This document shows positions 9,170-17,723 of a stretch of 64,000 nt of DNA, piece after piece. The position numbers were made by a program, and so were the translations under genes. The stretch is from JBFWMG01 sp050251715 (GTDB taxonomy: Bacteria > Desulfobacterota > Desulfovibrionia > Desulfovibrionales > Desulfovibrionaceae): assembly GCA_050251715.1 (NCBI GenBank), contig JBFWMG010000007.1:62001-126000 (forward strand), written 5' to 3'. Within the stretch, counting starts at the first letter, position 1. Every line of letters starts with the position of its first letter. The notes under the pieces are model-generated. The model had not been told where the DNA came from. It searched no databases and saw nothing but the letters and a program-made list of their open reading frames with translations.

Positions 9170-11134
9170 ATGCCCCACAGCACCATACTGACCATTGACG
9201 ACGAACAGCTTATCCGGGACATGATCGCCGACTATCTGGAAGACGCGGGATATTCGGTCATCAAGGCGCAGGACGGCCTTTCCGGCATTTCCGCCTTTGA
9301 AGAGCACGCCCCGGACGCCGTGCTGGTGGATTTGCGCATGCCGGTATTGGACGGGCTCGAGGTCTTGACCCATGTCTCCAAATCGGCGCCCGAAACACCC
9401 GTCATCGTCGTGTCCGGCACCGGCGTGCTGCATGATGTCATCGAGGCGCTGCGGCTGGGGGCGTGGGATTATGTGACCAAGCCCATCGAGGACATGGCCG
9501 TGCTGGAACACGCCCTGGGCAAATGCCTGGAGCGGTCCCGCCTCATCAAGGAAAACAGGGAGCACCGCGCCAACCTGGAACGGCAGGTGGCCGAACGCAC
9601 CCGCGAACTGGCGTTTTCCGAGGAAAAGGCCCGTTCCCTGGTGGACATCGTCAACGACTACATCACCGAGATGGATCTCCAGGGGCGTTACACCTTCGCC
9701 AGCCCCAAGGTGCGCAACATCCTGGGCTATGCGCCCGAGGAGCTCATCGACCGCCCGTTCACGGATTTCATTCCCCCAGAGCTCCGGCCCCGCTTCCTCG
9801 CCCATTTCAACGAGCATATACACCAGCCCATCCCCCTGCCGCCCACCGAAAGCGTCCGCGTGCATAAATACGGCCGCCTCGTCCATGTGGAGGTCAGCAC
9901 CACCCCCATTTTCGACATGGACGGCTCGTTGCTCGGCTTCCGTAGCGGCACCAGGGACATTTCCGAGCGCAAGGCAAGCGAACAGGCATTGGTCTCGGCC
10001 AAGGAGCTCGCCGAGGCGGCCAACGAGGCCAAGACCCAATTCCTGGCCAACATGAGCCATGAACTGCGCACCCCGCTCAACGGCATCATAGGCATGACCC
10101 AGCTGTTGCTGCGCACCCAGGTTACCAGCGACCAGCGGGAACTGCTCGACCTTTCCCTGGAGTCCTCCCGGCACCTCTTCCGCATCGTCAGCGATCTGCT
10201 GGAATCCTCCAACCTGGAGGTGGGCAAGGTCACGCTGATGCCCACGCCCTTTGACCTGCACGAGATGTGCAACACGCTTTTCCGCACCCTGCAAACCCAG
10301 GCTGCGGGAAAGGGACTGGCGCTCACCTGGTCCCTGGACCAGGCCGTGCCCCGCCATGTGGTTGCCGACGCCGCCCGGCTCAAGCAGATACTCATCAACA
10401 TCCTCGGCAACGCCATCAAGTTCACCAGCGATGGAACGGTTGCCGCAGTGGTGTCCATGGCCGAGCCTGACCGCCTGCGCGTCACCGTGTCCGACACCGG
10501 CATCGGCATCGCGCCGCGCAAGCAGCGCACCATTTTCGACAGCTTCACCCTGGGCGAGGATTTCCTCACCAAGAAATTCGGCGGCACCGGGCTTGGGCTG
10601 TCCATATCCAAAAAGCTGGTGGAAATGATGGACGGCGAGATCTCCGTGCGCAGCACCGAGGGAGAGGGCAGCGTCTTTACCGTCGAGGTACGCGTCGGAC
10701 TGGATCTCCCCCTGCCCGCCCCCGCCATGCCCGTTGAGGCTCCCAAGCCCTCCGTGAAAAGATGCCTGTCCATCCTGCTGGCCGAGGACGAACCCGTGAA
10801 CCAGCTCTTTGCCAGCCGCATTCTCACCAAGCACGGGCACCATGTCGTCGTGGTGGACGACGGCGAAAAGGCTGTGGAAACCCTGGCATCCGGGACGTAC
10901 GATCTTGTGCTCATGGACATCCAGATGCCGCGCATGAATGGGCTTGACGCGGTACGCAAAATCCGTTCAGGTGGCGCTGGGGAGAATAATGCCGCCATTC
11001 CCGTCATCGCGCTCACGGCCTACGCCATGGAGCGGGATCGGGAATTGGGCAATGAAGCCGGGATGACCGCCTACATTGCCAAGCCGTTCGAGATCGAATC
11101 CTTGTTGGAAGAGATCAAAAAAATAATCGCCTGA
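9170..11134 (+). CDS. receiver-PAS-kinase-receiver hybrid protein
   Basis: Cytoplasmic hybrid of 654 residues. Order: receiver (about 4-118, Asp54 in LVDLRMP), coiled coil (about 120-150), PAS (about 155-275), HisKA with His297 in NMSHELRTP, HATPase_c (GIGIAPRK, GTGLGLSIS), second receiver (Asp583 in LMDIQMP). A receiver in front suggests the kinase is itself an output of another kinase, so it may act as a relay node. The ATG at 9170 is preferred because the receiver fold starts at once (ILTIDDE). The only Shine-Dalgarno-like sequence, GAGGA at about 9153-9157, sits somewhat far from it and too close to the in-frame ATG at 9158. It lies 68 bases before the GGDEF gene and is probably co-transcribed with it. 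Confidence 0.9.
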   Translation: MPHSTILTIDDEQLIRDMIADYLEDAGYSVIKAQDGLSGISAFEEHAPDAVLVDLRMPVLDGLEVLTHVSKSAPETPVIVVSGTGVLHDVIEALRLGAWDYVTKPIEDMAVLEHALGKCLERSRLIKENREHRANLERQVAERTRELAFSEEKARSLVDIVNDYITEMDLQGRYTFASPKVRNILGYAPEELIDRPFTDFIPPELRPRFLAHFNEHIHQPIPLPPTESVRVHKYGRLVHVEVSTTPIFDMDGSLLGFRSGTRDISERKASEQALVSAKELAEAANEAKTQFLANMSHELRTPLNGIIGMTQLLLRTQVTSDQRELLDLSLESSRHLFRIVSDLLESSNLEVGKVTLMPTPFDLHEMCNTLFRTLQTQAAGKGLALTWSLDQAVPRHVVADAARLKQILINILGNAIKFTSDGTVAAVVSMAEPDRLRVTVSDTGIGIAPRKQRTIFDSFTLGEDFLTKKFGGTGLGLSISKKLVEMMDGEISVRSTEGEGSVFTVEVRVGLDLPLPAPAMPVEAPKPSVKRCLSILLAEDEPVNQLFASRILTKHGHHVVVVDDGEKAVETLASGTYDLVLMDIQMPRMNGLDAVRKIRSGGAGENNAAIPVIALTAYAMERDRELGNEAGMTAYIAKPFEIESLLEEIKKIIA

Positions 11135-11202
11135 CCCTTGTGGCGCACGCGTGGGCTTTGACCAGGCCACGCCTTGTTGTGCGCTTTGCCGCCGGAGGTT
11201 GC

Positions 11203-12453
11203 ATGTCCCGCGTCCTGCTTGTGGATGACGCCAAAATCTTCGCCCGCCTGTTGCAACGCAGCATGGAAAACTCCTTGGGCTGCACGGTCAGCGTGGCCGA
11301 CACGCTTGCCGAGGCCAAGGCTCTCCTTGCGGACAATCCGGCGGGCTTTGACGTGGCCCTGGCCAGCCTGGCCCTGCCCGACGCCTCCTGGGCGGAGACC
11401 GTAAGCCTGCTCGCGCCGCTCCTGCCCACCATCGTGTTCACCGAGGAATGCGATCGGCAGTATATCGATACCCTGTGGGCCAAGGGGGTTGCCGACTGCG
11501 TGGCCAAGGGCGGAGAGCAGAACCTGCGCCATACCTTGGACATGGTCAAACGGCTTATCAACAACAAGCACATCAAGGTGCTGGTGGTGGACGACTCCAA
11601 GGTGTCGCGCATCATCATCAGCCGCCTGCTCACCATCCACGCCTATCAGGTCATCGAAGCCCTCGACGGGGTGCACGCCCTGGAAGTGATGGCCGCGCAT
11701 CCCGACGTGCGCATGGTGGTCACCGACTACAACATGCCCAACATGGACGGCTTTTGCCTGACCTCCAAAATAAGGGCGCGCCACCCCAAGGAAGAGCTGG
11801 CCATCATCGGCGTGTCCGCCGAGGGCAACAACCACATGTCCGCCCAGTTCATCCGTTGCGGCGCCAACGACTTCTTGCGCAAGCCCTTCGTGGCCGAGGA
11901 ATTCTACTGCCGCATCAACCACAGCGTCGAGATGCTCGAACTCATCCAGGCCATCAGGGACGCCTCCATCCGCGACTTCCTCACCGGGCTGCACAACCGG
12001 CGCTACCTGTTCGAAACAGGGGCGACGCTCTTTCGCAAGACCATGATGAACGGCATGTCGCTCATGTCCATCGTGGCGGACATAGACTTTTTCAAGAAGG
12101 TCAACGACACCTACGGGCACGATGCGGGCGACGCGGTCATCGTCTTCGTGGCCAAGCATCTGCAACGCATTTTTGGCGACCACGGCATCGTCACCCGCAT
12201 GGGCGGCGAGGAATTCTGCGTGCTGCTGGTCGGCCTGGACCCGGCCAACGCCCTGGGGCTTGCCCAGGAATACCGGCAATACATAGAGGACAGCACCGTC
12301 ACCTTCGCGGAGCACGACATCCGCTTCACGGTGAGCATGGGGCTGTGCACCATCGAGCAGGAATCGTTGGAAGCCACCATCAAAATGGCGGACGACGCCC
12401 TGTACGCCGCAAAAAACGGCGGACGCAACCAGGTCGTGGTGCTACCGGCCTGA
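11203..12453 (+). CDS. two-receiver diguanylate cyclase (PleD-like)
   Basis: 416 residues: receiver-like domain (about 1-115), true receiver (about 125-240, Asp175 in VVTDYNMPNMDG), then GGDEF domain (about 255-416) with GGEEF at 334-338 and the metal/substrate motifs DIDFFKKVND and DPLTG-like DFLTGLHNRR. The layout matches PleD. The first receiver has lost its acceptor Asp (LASLALPD), so it probably serves as a dimerisation adaptor. The usual inhibitory RxxD site five residues before GGEEF is absent, so product inhibition may be missing. GGAGG before the ATG sets the start. It probably makes c-di-GMP on command from the kinases just upstream. Confidence 0.92.
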   Translation: MSRVLLVDDAKIFARLLQRSMENSLGCTVSVADTLAEAKALLADNPAGFDVALASLALPDASWAETVSLLAPLLPTIVFTEECDRQYIDTLWAKGVADCVAKGGEQNLRHTLDMVKRLINNKHIKVLVVDDSKVSRIIISRLLTIHAYQVIEALDGVHALEVMAAHPDVRMVVTDYNMPNMDGFCLTSKIRARHPKEELAIIGVSAEGNNHMSAQFIRCGANDFLRKPFVAEEFYCRINHSVEMLELIQAIRDASIRDFLTGLHNRRYLFETGATLFRKTMMNGMSLMSIVADIDFFKKVNDTYGHDAGDAVIVFVAKHLQRIFGDHGIVTRMGGEEFCVLLVGLDPANALGLAQEYRQYIEDSTVTFAEHDIRFTVSMGLCTIEQESLEATIKMADDALYAAKNGGRNQVVVLPA

Positions 12454-12475
12454 CCCCCCGTCCGAGGGAGACGCC

Positions 12476-12634
12476 TTGGACATCATCCGCATCATCCTTT
12501 CCGTGCTGCTGCCGCCCCTGGGCGCGTTTCTCAAGGTGGGCCTCGGCCCGCACTTCTGGATCAACACCATCCTCACCCTGTTCGGCTATGTGCCCGGCCT
12601 GGTGCACGTCATCTGGCTGCTGGTCAAAAAGTAG
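12476..12634 (+). CDS. Pmp3/YqaE-family small membrane protein
   Basis: A 52-residue protein starting at TTG, with GAGGGAG five bases upstream. It has two hydrophobic helices separated by a short polar turn, with family-typical features: LPPLGAFLKVG, the turn GPHFWIN, then LTLFGYVPGLVHVIW and a terminal KK. Pmp3/UPF0057 proteins sit in the cytoplasmic membrane and are linked in yeast and plants to membrane potential and salt tolerance; a bacterial role is not established. It begins 22 bases after the diguanylate cyclase stop, so the two are probably co-transcribed. Confidence 0.85.
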   Translation: MDIIRIILSVLLPPLGAFLKVGLGPHFWINTILTLFGYVPGLVHVIWLLVKK

Positions 12635-12800
12635 GCGGCAGCGGCATAATGCCGCTTATAGGAGGCGGGAAGGGAGCACGGCCATGCCGAAATCCCTGCC
12701 CGCCCGGTGGCTTGCCCCTTATGCATTGAACCGGTGGCGGGGAGACAAGCACGGCGGGGGGCTGGCCCCATGAGGGGCGGTTCGGCTTCGGCAATATGAA

Positions 12801-12851
12801 GGTGGGGTTCGGCAGGATGGGAAATGACCTCCCATCCCGCCGAACCCCACC
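12801..12851. terminator. long hairpin between convergent genes
   Basis: A near-perfect 22-bp stem (GGTGGGGTTCGGC-GGATGGGA and its complement) around a short loop lies between the convergent Pmp3-like and cbiL genes. On the plus strand it is followed by GTTTCTTT, a weak U-tract. It probably ends transcription in one or both directions. Confidence 0.6.
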
Positions 12852-12889
12852 GTTTCTTTGCCAAGTCAGGACCGAGGGCCAGGCACGCC

Positions 12890-13600
12890 CTATTCCCCCT
12901 TCTTCACCAGCACCAGCGACAGGTAATGCGGCTTGTCCGGCGCGCGGTCCAGGGGCGTGGCCACCACCTCGTCCGCCATGCCCACCCGTGACACGAACAC
13001 GGAGCGCCCCGCCAGCCCCCGCGCCGCAAGCACCGACCGGATCGCCCCGAAGTTCTTGTACGCCTTGAGAATCACGGCGTTGTCAGCCGCGTCCAGGGCG
13101 TTTTCCAGCGACGCCTCGCCGCACACGCCGGGCACGATCATGAGATTTTCGCCCGACTCGGCCAGGATGGTGCGCGTGCGCGCCGCCGCCGCCTGGAACG
13201 AGGTGACGCCGGGCACGACCTCCACCGCCGCCTCGGGCGCGTGCCGCGCCAGCGTGCGCATGAGGTAGCCAAAGGTGCTGTACAGCAGCGGATCGCCCAG
13301 GGTGAGGAACACCGCGGTCCGGCCCTGGCGCAGGACATCGGCCACGCGCACGGCGTTGGCTTCCCAGGCCGCCTCCAGCACGGCGGCGTCCCGGGTCATG
13401 GGAAAGTCGAGCCGCTCCACCGGAATGCCTGGCCGCACATGCGGTCCGGCAATGGTCAGGGCCACGGAATAATCGTTCTTGCTCGACGCGGCGGCGAAGA
13501 TCACGTCCGCGCGCCCCAGCACCGCCACAGCCTTGAGCGTCAGCAGCTCGGGGTCGCCGGGGCCAACGCCCACGCCGTACAGGATTCCGGTATCACTCAT
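12890..13600 (-). CDS. cbiL: cobalt-precorrin-2 C20-methyltransferase
   Basis: 236 residues of the tetrapyrrole methylase family, which uses S-adenosylmethionine to methylate C-20 of the factor II/precorrin-2 ring in corrin synthesis. Seen: N-terminal GVGVGPGDPELLTLKA, the SAM-loop region LGDPLLYSTFGYL, and VPGVTSFQAAAA, all typical of CbiL/CobI. The cobaltochelatase at the head of the operon argues for the early-cobalt (CbiL) substrate; this part is inference. The start at 13600 has GGAGGAG upstream and overlaps the binding-protein gene by 8 bases, so translation is probably coupled. It is the last gene of the riboswitch-led operon. Confidence 0.9.
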   Translation of the reverse strand: MSDTGILYGVGVGPGDPELLTLKAVAVLGRADVIFAAASSKNDYSVALTIAGPHVRPGIPVERLDFPMTRDAAVLEAAWEANAVRVADVLRQGRTAVFLTLGDPLLYSTFGYLMRTLARHAPEAAVEVVPGVTSFQAAAARTRTILAESGENLMIVPGVCGEASLENALDAADNAVILKAYKNFGAIRSVLAARGLAGRSVFVSRVGMADEVVATPLDRAPDKPHYLSLVLVKKGE

Positions 13601-14582
13601 GTCGCTGTATCTCCTCCGGCCCGCCCGTTGCGGGCAACAGGCCGGGATGCAACCAGGCGGCCAGCTCTTCCACCGCGTCCACAAGGCGGGGACCGGGCCT
13701 GGAATAGGTTCCCTCATCCACAACGAGCACCCGTCCGGACCGCGCGGCCGCGAGCGCCGCAAAATGCGGCCTGTCGGCCAGGGGCGTCGGATCGGGGTTC
13801 ATGGGGCCGCGCTGCACGAGCCACGCGTCCGGCGCAAGCCGCAACGCCTCTTCCTCGTTGAGCCGCGCGATGCGCCCCGGCGCCTCCACACAATTCTCCC
13901 CCCCGGCGGCCTGGATGACCTGGGACACGATGGAACCGCGTCCGGCGGCCAGCAGGTTGGGGTAGCGCACCTCGAAAAACACGCGCGGCATGGCGGGCGC
14001 GGCGCGCACCGCCTCGGCCACCCGGTCGAGCCGGGCCCGCATGGACGCGATGAGCGCCTCGGCCCGGTCCGGCGCGGCGGTCAGCACGCCCAGCCGCCGG
14101 ATCACGCCAAAGAGCGCCTCGAACGACCCGGCCTCGAAACAGGCCGTGGGCACGCCCAGCCGCTCCAGCGCCGCCACGGCCTCGGTGGCCTGGCTGCGTC
14201 CGCCCATCTGCAACACCAGATCGGGCGCGAGCCCCACCACCAACTCGGTGTTGGGCCGCATGTGCGTGCCGATGACCGGCAGCGCCACAATGGACGGCGG
14301 CAGGGTGTCGGCCTGGGTGCGGGCCACGATGCGGTCCGCCAGGTCCATGGCCGCCAGCATCTCGTTGAACGCGCCGTACAGCGCCACGATGCGGCGCGCG
14401 GGCGCGGCCAGGCGCACCTCGCGGCCCAGGTCGTCGGTGATGGCCACCGGGCCGCTCGCGGCGGCGAGGCTAGCGGTCGCCGTCAGGAGCAGCGCCGCCG
14501 CCCCCGCCAGGCACGCCCGGAGCCATGAGCCCCTGCGGCGCGCCCGTGGCCGGGTGCGCGATGACCGTGATGGGTGTCTCAT
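13593..14582 (-). CDS. BtuF/FepB-like periplasmic binding protein
   Basis: 329 residues. It has an arginine-rich N terminus, a hydrophobic signal segment (about 22-42), then the class III binding-protein fold: VAITDDLGREVRLAAPARRIVAL and, near residue 100, GTHMRPNTELVVGLAPDLVL. Such proteins deliver cobalamin, haem or ferric siderophores to a BtuCD-type permease. The riboswitch and cobalamin genes favour a corrinoid or related tetrapyrrole, but the ligand is not proven. Its start lies inside the 3' end of the ATPase gene, a 113-base overlap, which is long; no better internal start (ATG, GTG or TTG) exists before the signal segment. Confidence 0.88.
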   Translation of the reverse strand: MRHPSRSSRTRPRARRRGSWLRACLAGAAALLLTATASLAAASGPVAITDDLGREVRLAAPARRIVALYGAFNEMLAAMDLADRIVARTQADTLPPSIVALPVIGTHMRPNTELVVGLAPDLVLQMGGRSQATEAVAALERLGVPTACFEAGSFEALFGVIRRLGVLTAAPDRAEALIASMRARLDRVAEAVRAAPAMPRVFFEVRYPNLLAAGRGSIVSQVIQAAGGENCVEAPGRIARLNEEEALRLAPDAWLVQRGPMNPDPTPLADRPHFAALAAARSGRVLVVDEGTYSRPGPRLVDAVEELAAWLHPGLLPATGGPEEIQRHE

Positions 14583-15291
14583 ATATTTCCGTCAGGTTGC
14601 GGGCCGTGAACACCGAGGCCGTGGGGCCGTCGAGCACGATGCGGCCCTGTTTCAAGAACACCAGCCGGTCGCAGTAGAGCGCGGCCAGATTGAGGTCGTG
14701 GATGGCGGACACGATGGTCGCGCCGTGGCGGTTGCGCTCGCGCAACAGGTCGTACACCTCGCGCTTGCGCGCCACGTCCAGGCCCGAGGCCGCCTCGTCC
14801 AAGAGCAGTATGTCCGCCTCCTGGGCCAGGGCGCGGGCAATGAGCACGCGCTGGTACTCGCCGCCGGACAGCTCGCCCGCCAGCCGGTGGGCAAAGTGGT
14901 CGGTATGCGTGGCGCGTAGCGCCTCCCAGGCCTTGGCCTCGTCCGCATCCGTGTAGCCGCCCAGCCAGGAAATATAGGGGTAGCGGCCCATGAGCGCCAA
15001 GGCGAAGACACGCAGGTCGAACGCCCCGTCCAGGCGTTGCGGCACGGCGGCCATGGCCCTGGCCCGTTCGCGCGGGCGCAGGTCGGCCGCGTCGCGGCCC
15101 TGCACCGACACACGGCCCGCCCGGGGCGCCAGCATGCCCGACATGGTGAGCAAAAGCGTGGTCTTGCCGCTGCCGTTGGGGCCGAGCACGCCCACCATCT
15201 CGCCCCGTCCCACGGCCAGGTCGATGCCGTGCAGCACGGTCGCGCCGCTTCCGCCGCCATACCCGGCCACCACGCCGTCCAGCCGGATCAC
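14470..15291 (-). CDS. BtuD/FecE-like ABC transporter ATPase
   Basis: 273 residues. Walker A GPNGSGKTT at 37-45, signature LSGGEYQRVLIARAL and Walker B ADILLLDEAASGLD are all intact, so it is a functional ATPase of the cobalamin/Fe-siderophore class. The GTG start overlaps the stop of the permease gene (GTGA), a sign of translational coupling. The C terminus carries a glycine/proline-rich tail encoded in the stretch that overlaps the binding-protein gene. Confidence 0.93.
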   Translation of the reverse strand: MIRLDGVVAGYGGGSGATVLHGIDLAVGRGEMVGVLGPNGSGKTTLLLTMSGMLAPRAGRVSVQGRDAADLRPRERARAMAAVPQRLDGAFDLRVFALALMGRYPYISWLGGYTDADEAKAWEALRATHTDHFAHRLAGELSGGEYQRVLIARALAQEADILLLDEAASGLDVARKREVYDLLRERNRHGATIVSAIHDLNLAALYCDRLVFLKQGRIVLDGPTASVFTARNLTEIYETPITVIAHPATGAPQGLMAPGVPGGGGGAAPDGDR

Positions 15292-16388
15292 AGCGTATCC
15301 CCCTTCATGCGGCGGCGCAGCAGCAGGCAGAAGAACGGCCCGCCCACCAGCGCCGTGACCACGCCCACGGGCAGCTCCGCGCCGTGCGGCAACAGGGCGC
15401 GCGCCGCCGCGTCGGACCACACCATGAGCGTGCCGCCCACAAGGCCCGAGGTGACCAGCAGGGGACGGTGCGCCGCGCCTTGCGCCATGCGCACCAGATG
15501 CGGCACCACCAGGCCCACAAAGCCGATGACCCCGCTCACGGCCACGGCCGCCCCGGTGACCAGGCTGGCGCCGATGAGCAGCCACAGCCGCACGCGGCCC
15601 GCGTCCACGCCCAGCTGGCGCGCCTGGGTCTCGCCCAGGGCCAGGATGTCCAGCTCGCGCGACCAGCGCCACACCAGGGCCAGCCCCACCACGAACCAGG
15701 GCAAAAACAGCAGCACATGCCCCCATCCCCGCCCCTGAAAACTGCCCATGATCCAGAACACGATGGAGGCCACGGACTCCTCGTTGAGCGACTTGACCAA
15801 CGAAATGCACGCCGACAGGAAGGTGGCCACCACAATGCCCGCCAGCACCAGACTGGCGCGGCGCAAGCCCCCTGCGGAGCGGCCTATGGCGATGACCGCG
15901 CCCAGCGCGGCCAGCGCCCCGGCCATGGCGGCCAGCGGCAGCAGGTCGCCGCCCGCGCGGTGGGCCCAGGTTGCAAGGGGGGCGGCGCTGGTTCCGGCCA
16001 GCAGGCCCACGGCGCCCGCCTGGATGGCCAGCGCCGCGCCAAAGGCCGCGCCGCTGGACACGCCCAGGGTGAACGGGTCGGCCAGGGGGTTGCGCAACAG
16101 CCCCTGGAACACCGCGCCCGCCACGGCCAGGGCGGCGCCCACCAGCCAGGCCAGGCACACCCGCGCCAGGCGGATATCGACCACGACCAGGGTGTGCGCC
16201 TCGGACGGCGAGCCCGCGCCCAGGCCCACGGCCTTGGCCAATATGGCCACCACCTCGCGCGGGGCGATGTCCATGGGCCCGAGCAGGCAGGCGGCAACGG
16301 CGCTGGCCACGGTCAGGGCAAGGGCGATGAGCGCCATGGCCAGCCATGGCCGCCGCGCCCTTCCCCCATATGCCGTGTGCCGCGTCAT
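15288..16388 (-). CDS. BtuC/FecCD-family ABC permease
   Basis: 366 residues, very hydrophobic, with roughly ten membrane helices. It shows the FecCD-family landmarks ISLVKSLNEESVASIVFWIMG, reduced here to the core SIVFWIMGSFQGR, plus LGETQARQLGV and GVIGFVGLVVPHLVR, the last being the loop that contacts the ATPase. It forms the membrane channel with the ATPase at 14470-15291. The gene starts 27 bases after the cbiK stop and overlaps the ATPase gene by 4 bases. Confidence 0.93.
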   Translation of the reverse strand: MTRHTAYGGRARRPWLAMALIALALTVASAVAACLLGPMDIAPREVVAILAKAVGLGAGSPSEAHTLVVVDIRLARVCLAWLVGAALAVAGAVFQGLLRNPLADPFTLGVSSGAAFGAALAIQAGAVGLLAGTSAAPLATWAHRAGGDLLPLAAMAGALAALGAVIAIGRSAGGLRRASLVLAGIVVATFLSACISLVKSLNEESVASIVFWIMGSFQGRGWGHVLLFLPWFVVGLALVWRWSRELDILALGETQARQLGVDAGRVRLWLLIGASLVTGAAVAVSGVIGFVGLVVPHLVRMAQGAAHRPLLVTSGLVGGTLMVWSDAAARALLPHGAELPVGVVTALVGGPFFCLLLRRRMKGDTL

Positions 16389-16415
16389 TGCCGCCTTGCT
16401 CCGGTTAGTCCAGAA

Positions 16416-17309
16416 TTAGTCCAGGGTATCGAACACGGCGCGCAGGTGGTCGAGCCAGATGGCCACAAAGTCGTCCACCTCGGCCGTGCCGCGCAGCACG
16501 GGCTTGACCGCGAACCCCTTGGCCGTGAGGATGGACATCCACGAATCCGGCTCCGGCCCGGCCATGTCGTTGCGGGCATGGTCCCCGGCCACGGCCATGA
16601 ACGGCTCCACGTACACGGTCTTGATCTTGCGCGCCGTCAGTTCGGCGATCACGTCGTCCAGGGTGGGCGTGCCTTCCACCGTGCCCACGAAGATGTTCTT
16701 GTCCCGCTTCCACAGATGGTACTGCAACCCGGCGTAGTAGATGTCGCCCGGATGCGGCGTGCCGTGGCCCATGAGCACCACCGCGTCAGACGCCTTGCGT
16801 TCCTTGGGCAGGTTGGCCACCACCGCGTCGGCGGCGGCTTCAACGTCCGCGGTCACGCCCAACAGGGGATAGCCCACCACCACCTGCCGCATGCCCTTGG
16901 GCAGTCCGGCAAAGGCATGGGCCTGCCGCATGAGGGCGTGGTATTCCTCGCCGGGAATGGTGTGGAAGGACTGCACCGCCACCTGGGTGAAGTCCTCGTC
17001 GGCCATGGCGGCCAACGCCTGGGTGGGCGACAGGTTGCGCTCCCCTTCGGCGGCGAGCTTGTGGCGGATGATCTTTGAGGAATAGGCCCAGCGCACAGGC
17101 ACGCCCGGAAACGCCCCCTTGACCTTGCGGTCGATGTTGTCCAGCGCGACCTTGGCCTCGGGCACGGACGTGCCAAAGGCCACGATGAGGATGCCCTTCT
17201 TGTCGGGCCGCCCGCCGCCATGGGCACCGGCAAACGCGGTCTGCGCGCACAGTGCGGTGCACAAGACGAACACGAACAACCAAAGATGGCGGGTGAAACG
17301 AATGGTCAT
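16416..17309 (-). CDS. cbiK: secreted anaerobic cobaltochelatase, CbiK-P type
   Basis: 297 residues. After a clear signal peptide (about 1-27, ending AQTAFA) comes the class II chelatase fold: GILIVAFGTSVPEAK, QSFHTIPGEEYHALM and MGHGTPHPGD, the latter two holding the conserved metal-site histidines. CbiK inserts cobalt into sirohydrochlorin in the oxygen-independent cobalamin route. A signal peptide is unusual for this reaction but is known for CbiK-P of Desulfovibrio vulgaris. First gene after the cobalamin riboswitch, so probably shut off when cobalamin is plentiful. It is followed by an ABC transporter, which suggests the periplasmic enzyme works together with tetrapyrrole uptake. Confidence 0.92.
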   Translation of the reverse strand: MTIRFTRHLWLFVFVLCTALCAQTAFAGAHGGGRPDKKGILIVAFGTSVPEAKVALDNIDRKVKGAFPGVPVRWAYSSKIIRHKLAAEGERNLSPTQALAAMADEDFTQVAVQSFHTIPGEEYHALMRQAHAFAGLPKGMRQVVVGYPLLGVTADVEAAADAVVANLPKERKASDAVVLMGHGTPHPGDIYYAGLQYHLWKRDKNIFVGTVEGTPTLDDVIAELTARKIKTVYVEPFMAVAGDHARNDMAGPEPDSWMSILTAKGFAVKPVLRGTAEVDDFVAIWLDHLRAVFDTLD

Positions 17310-17356
17310 GGGAACCTCCCACAATAATGGGCCTTGCCTGAAACGGGGCGAAAACG

Positions 17357-17392
17357 CAAAAAGCCCTTCCACGGCGACAGCCGATGGAAGGG
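17357..17392 (-). terminator. intrinsic terminator of the riboswitch expression platform
   Basis: On the minus strand an 8-9 bp stem (CCCTTCCA/TGGAAGGG) closed by a GC-rich loop is followed by CTTTTTG. It stands between the cobalamin aptamer and cbiK, exactly where a regulatory terminator is expected, so control by premature termination is likely. Confidence 0.75.
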
Positions 17393-17457
17393 TTCCGTTT
17401 TTTACCCCTTTGTGCGTCCGACCGGTATAAGCCCGTACCGAGCGGACATCTCCTAGC

Positions 17458-17640
17458 ACGTGTCAGGCAGGTCTTCCGGCTCACCCGACCGCGTTCGGCC
17501 TTCCCAGGGGTTGCCCCCAGTGGCGCGCAAGGAACGCGGCGTTCATCGAGTTTACGGCGGCGGGACCGCTCCCGGCTTGCACGGGATTCCCTATCAAGCC
17601 CCGAAGGGCGCCTGACAGGCGACTTCTACGTTCCCGCCTA
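17458..17640 (-). ncRNA. cobalamin riboswitch
   Basis: Read on the minus strand, this leader contains the conserved cobalamin-aptamer blocks in order: TAGGGAATCCCGTGCAAGCC, GGAGCGGTCCCGCCGCCGTAA, the CACTGG block, AAGGCCG and the closing AGCCGGAAGACCTGCCTGACA (B12 box). It precedes cbiK and the transporter operon. Binding of adenosylcobalamin or another corrinoid should switch the operon off through the terminator at 17357-17392. Confidence 0.93.
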
Positions 17641-17651
17641 GCCCCTGTCAA
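17623..17651 (-). promoter_or_regulatory. putative promoter of the cobalamin operon
   Basis: TTGACA (complement of 17646-17651) is a perfect -35 box. With 17-base spacing the -10 would be TAGAAG at 17623-17628, which is weak. Its location just ahead of the aptamer supports the call. Confidence 0.45.
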
Positions 17652-17723
17652 GGGCCATGCACTTCCGATAACATGCTATATATAAACGTATTCTGCAAAG
17701 CGGACCCGCTGTGGCGGCACAAA

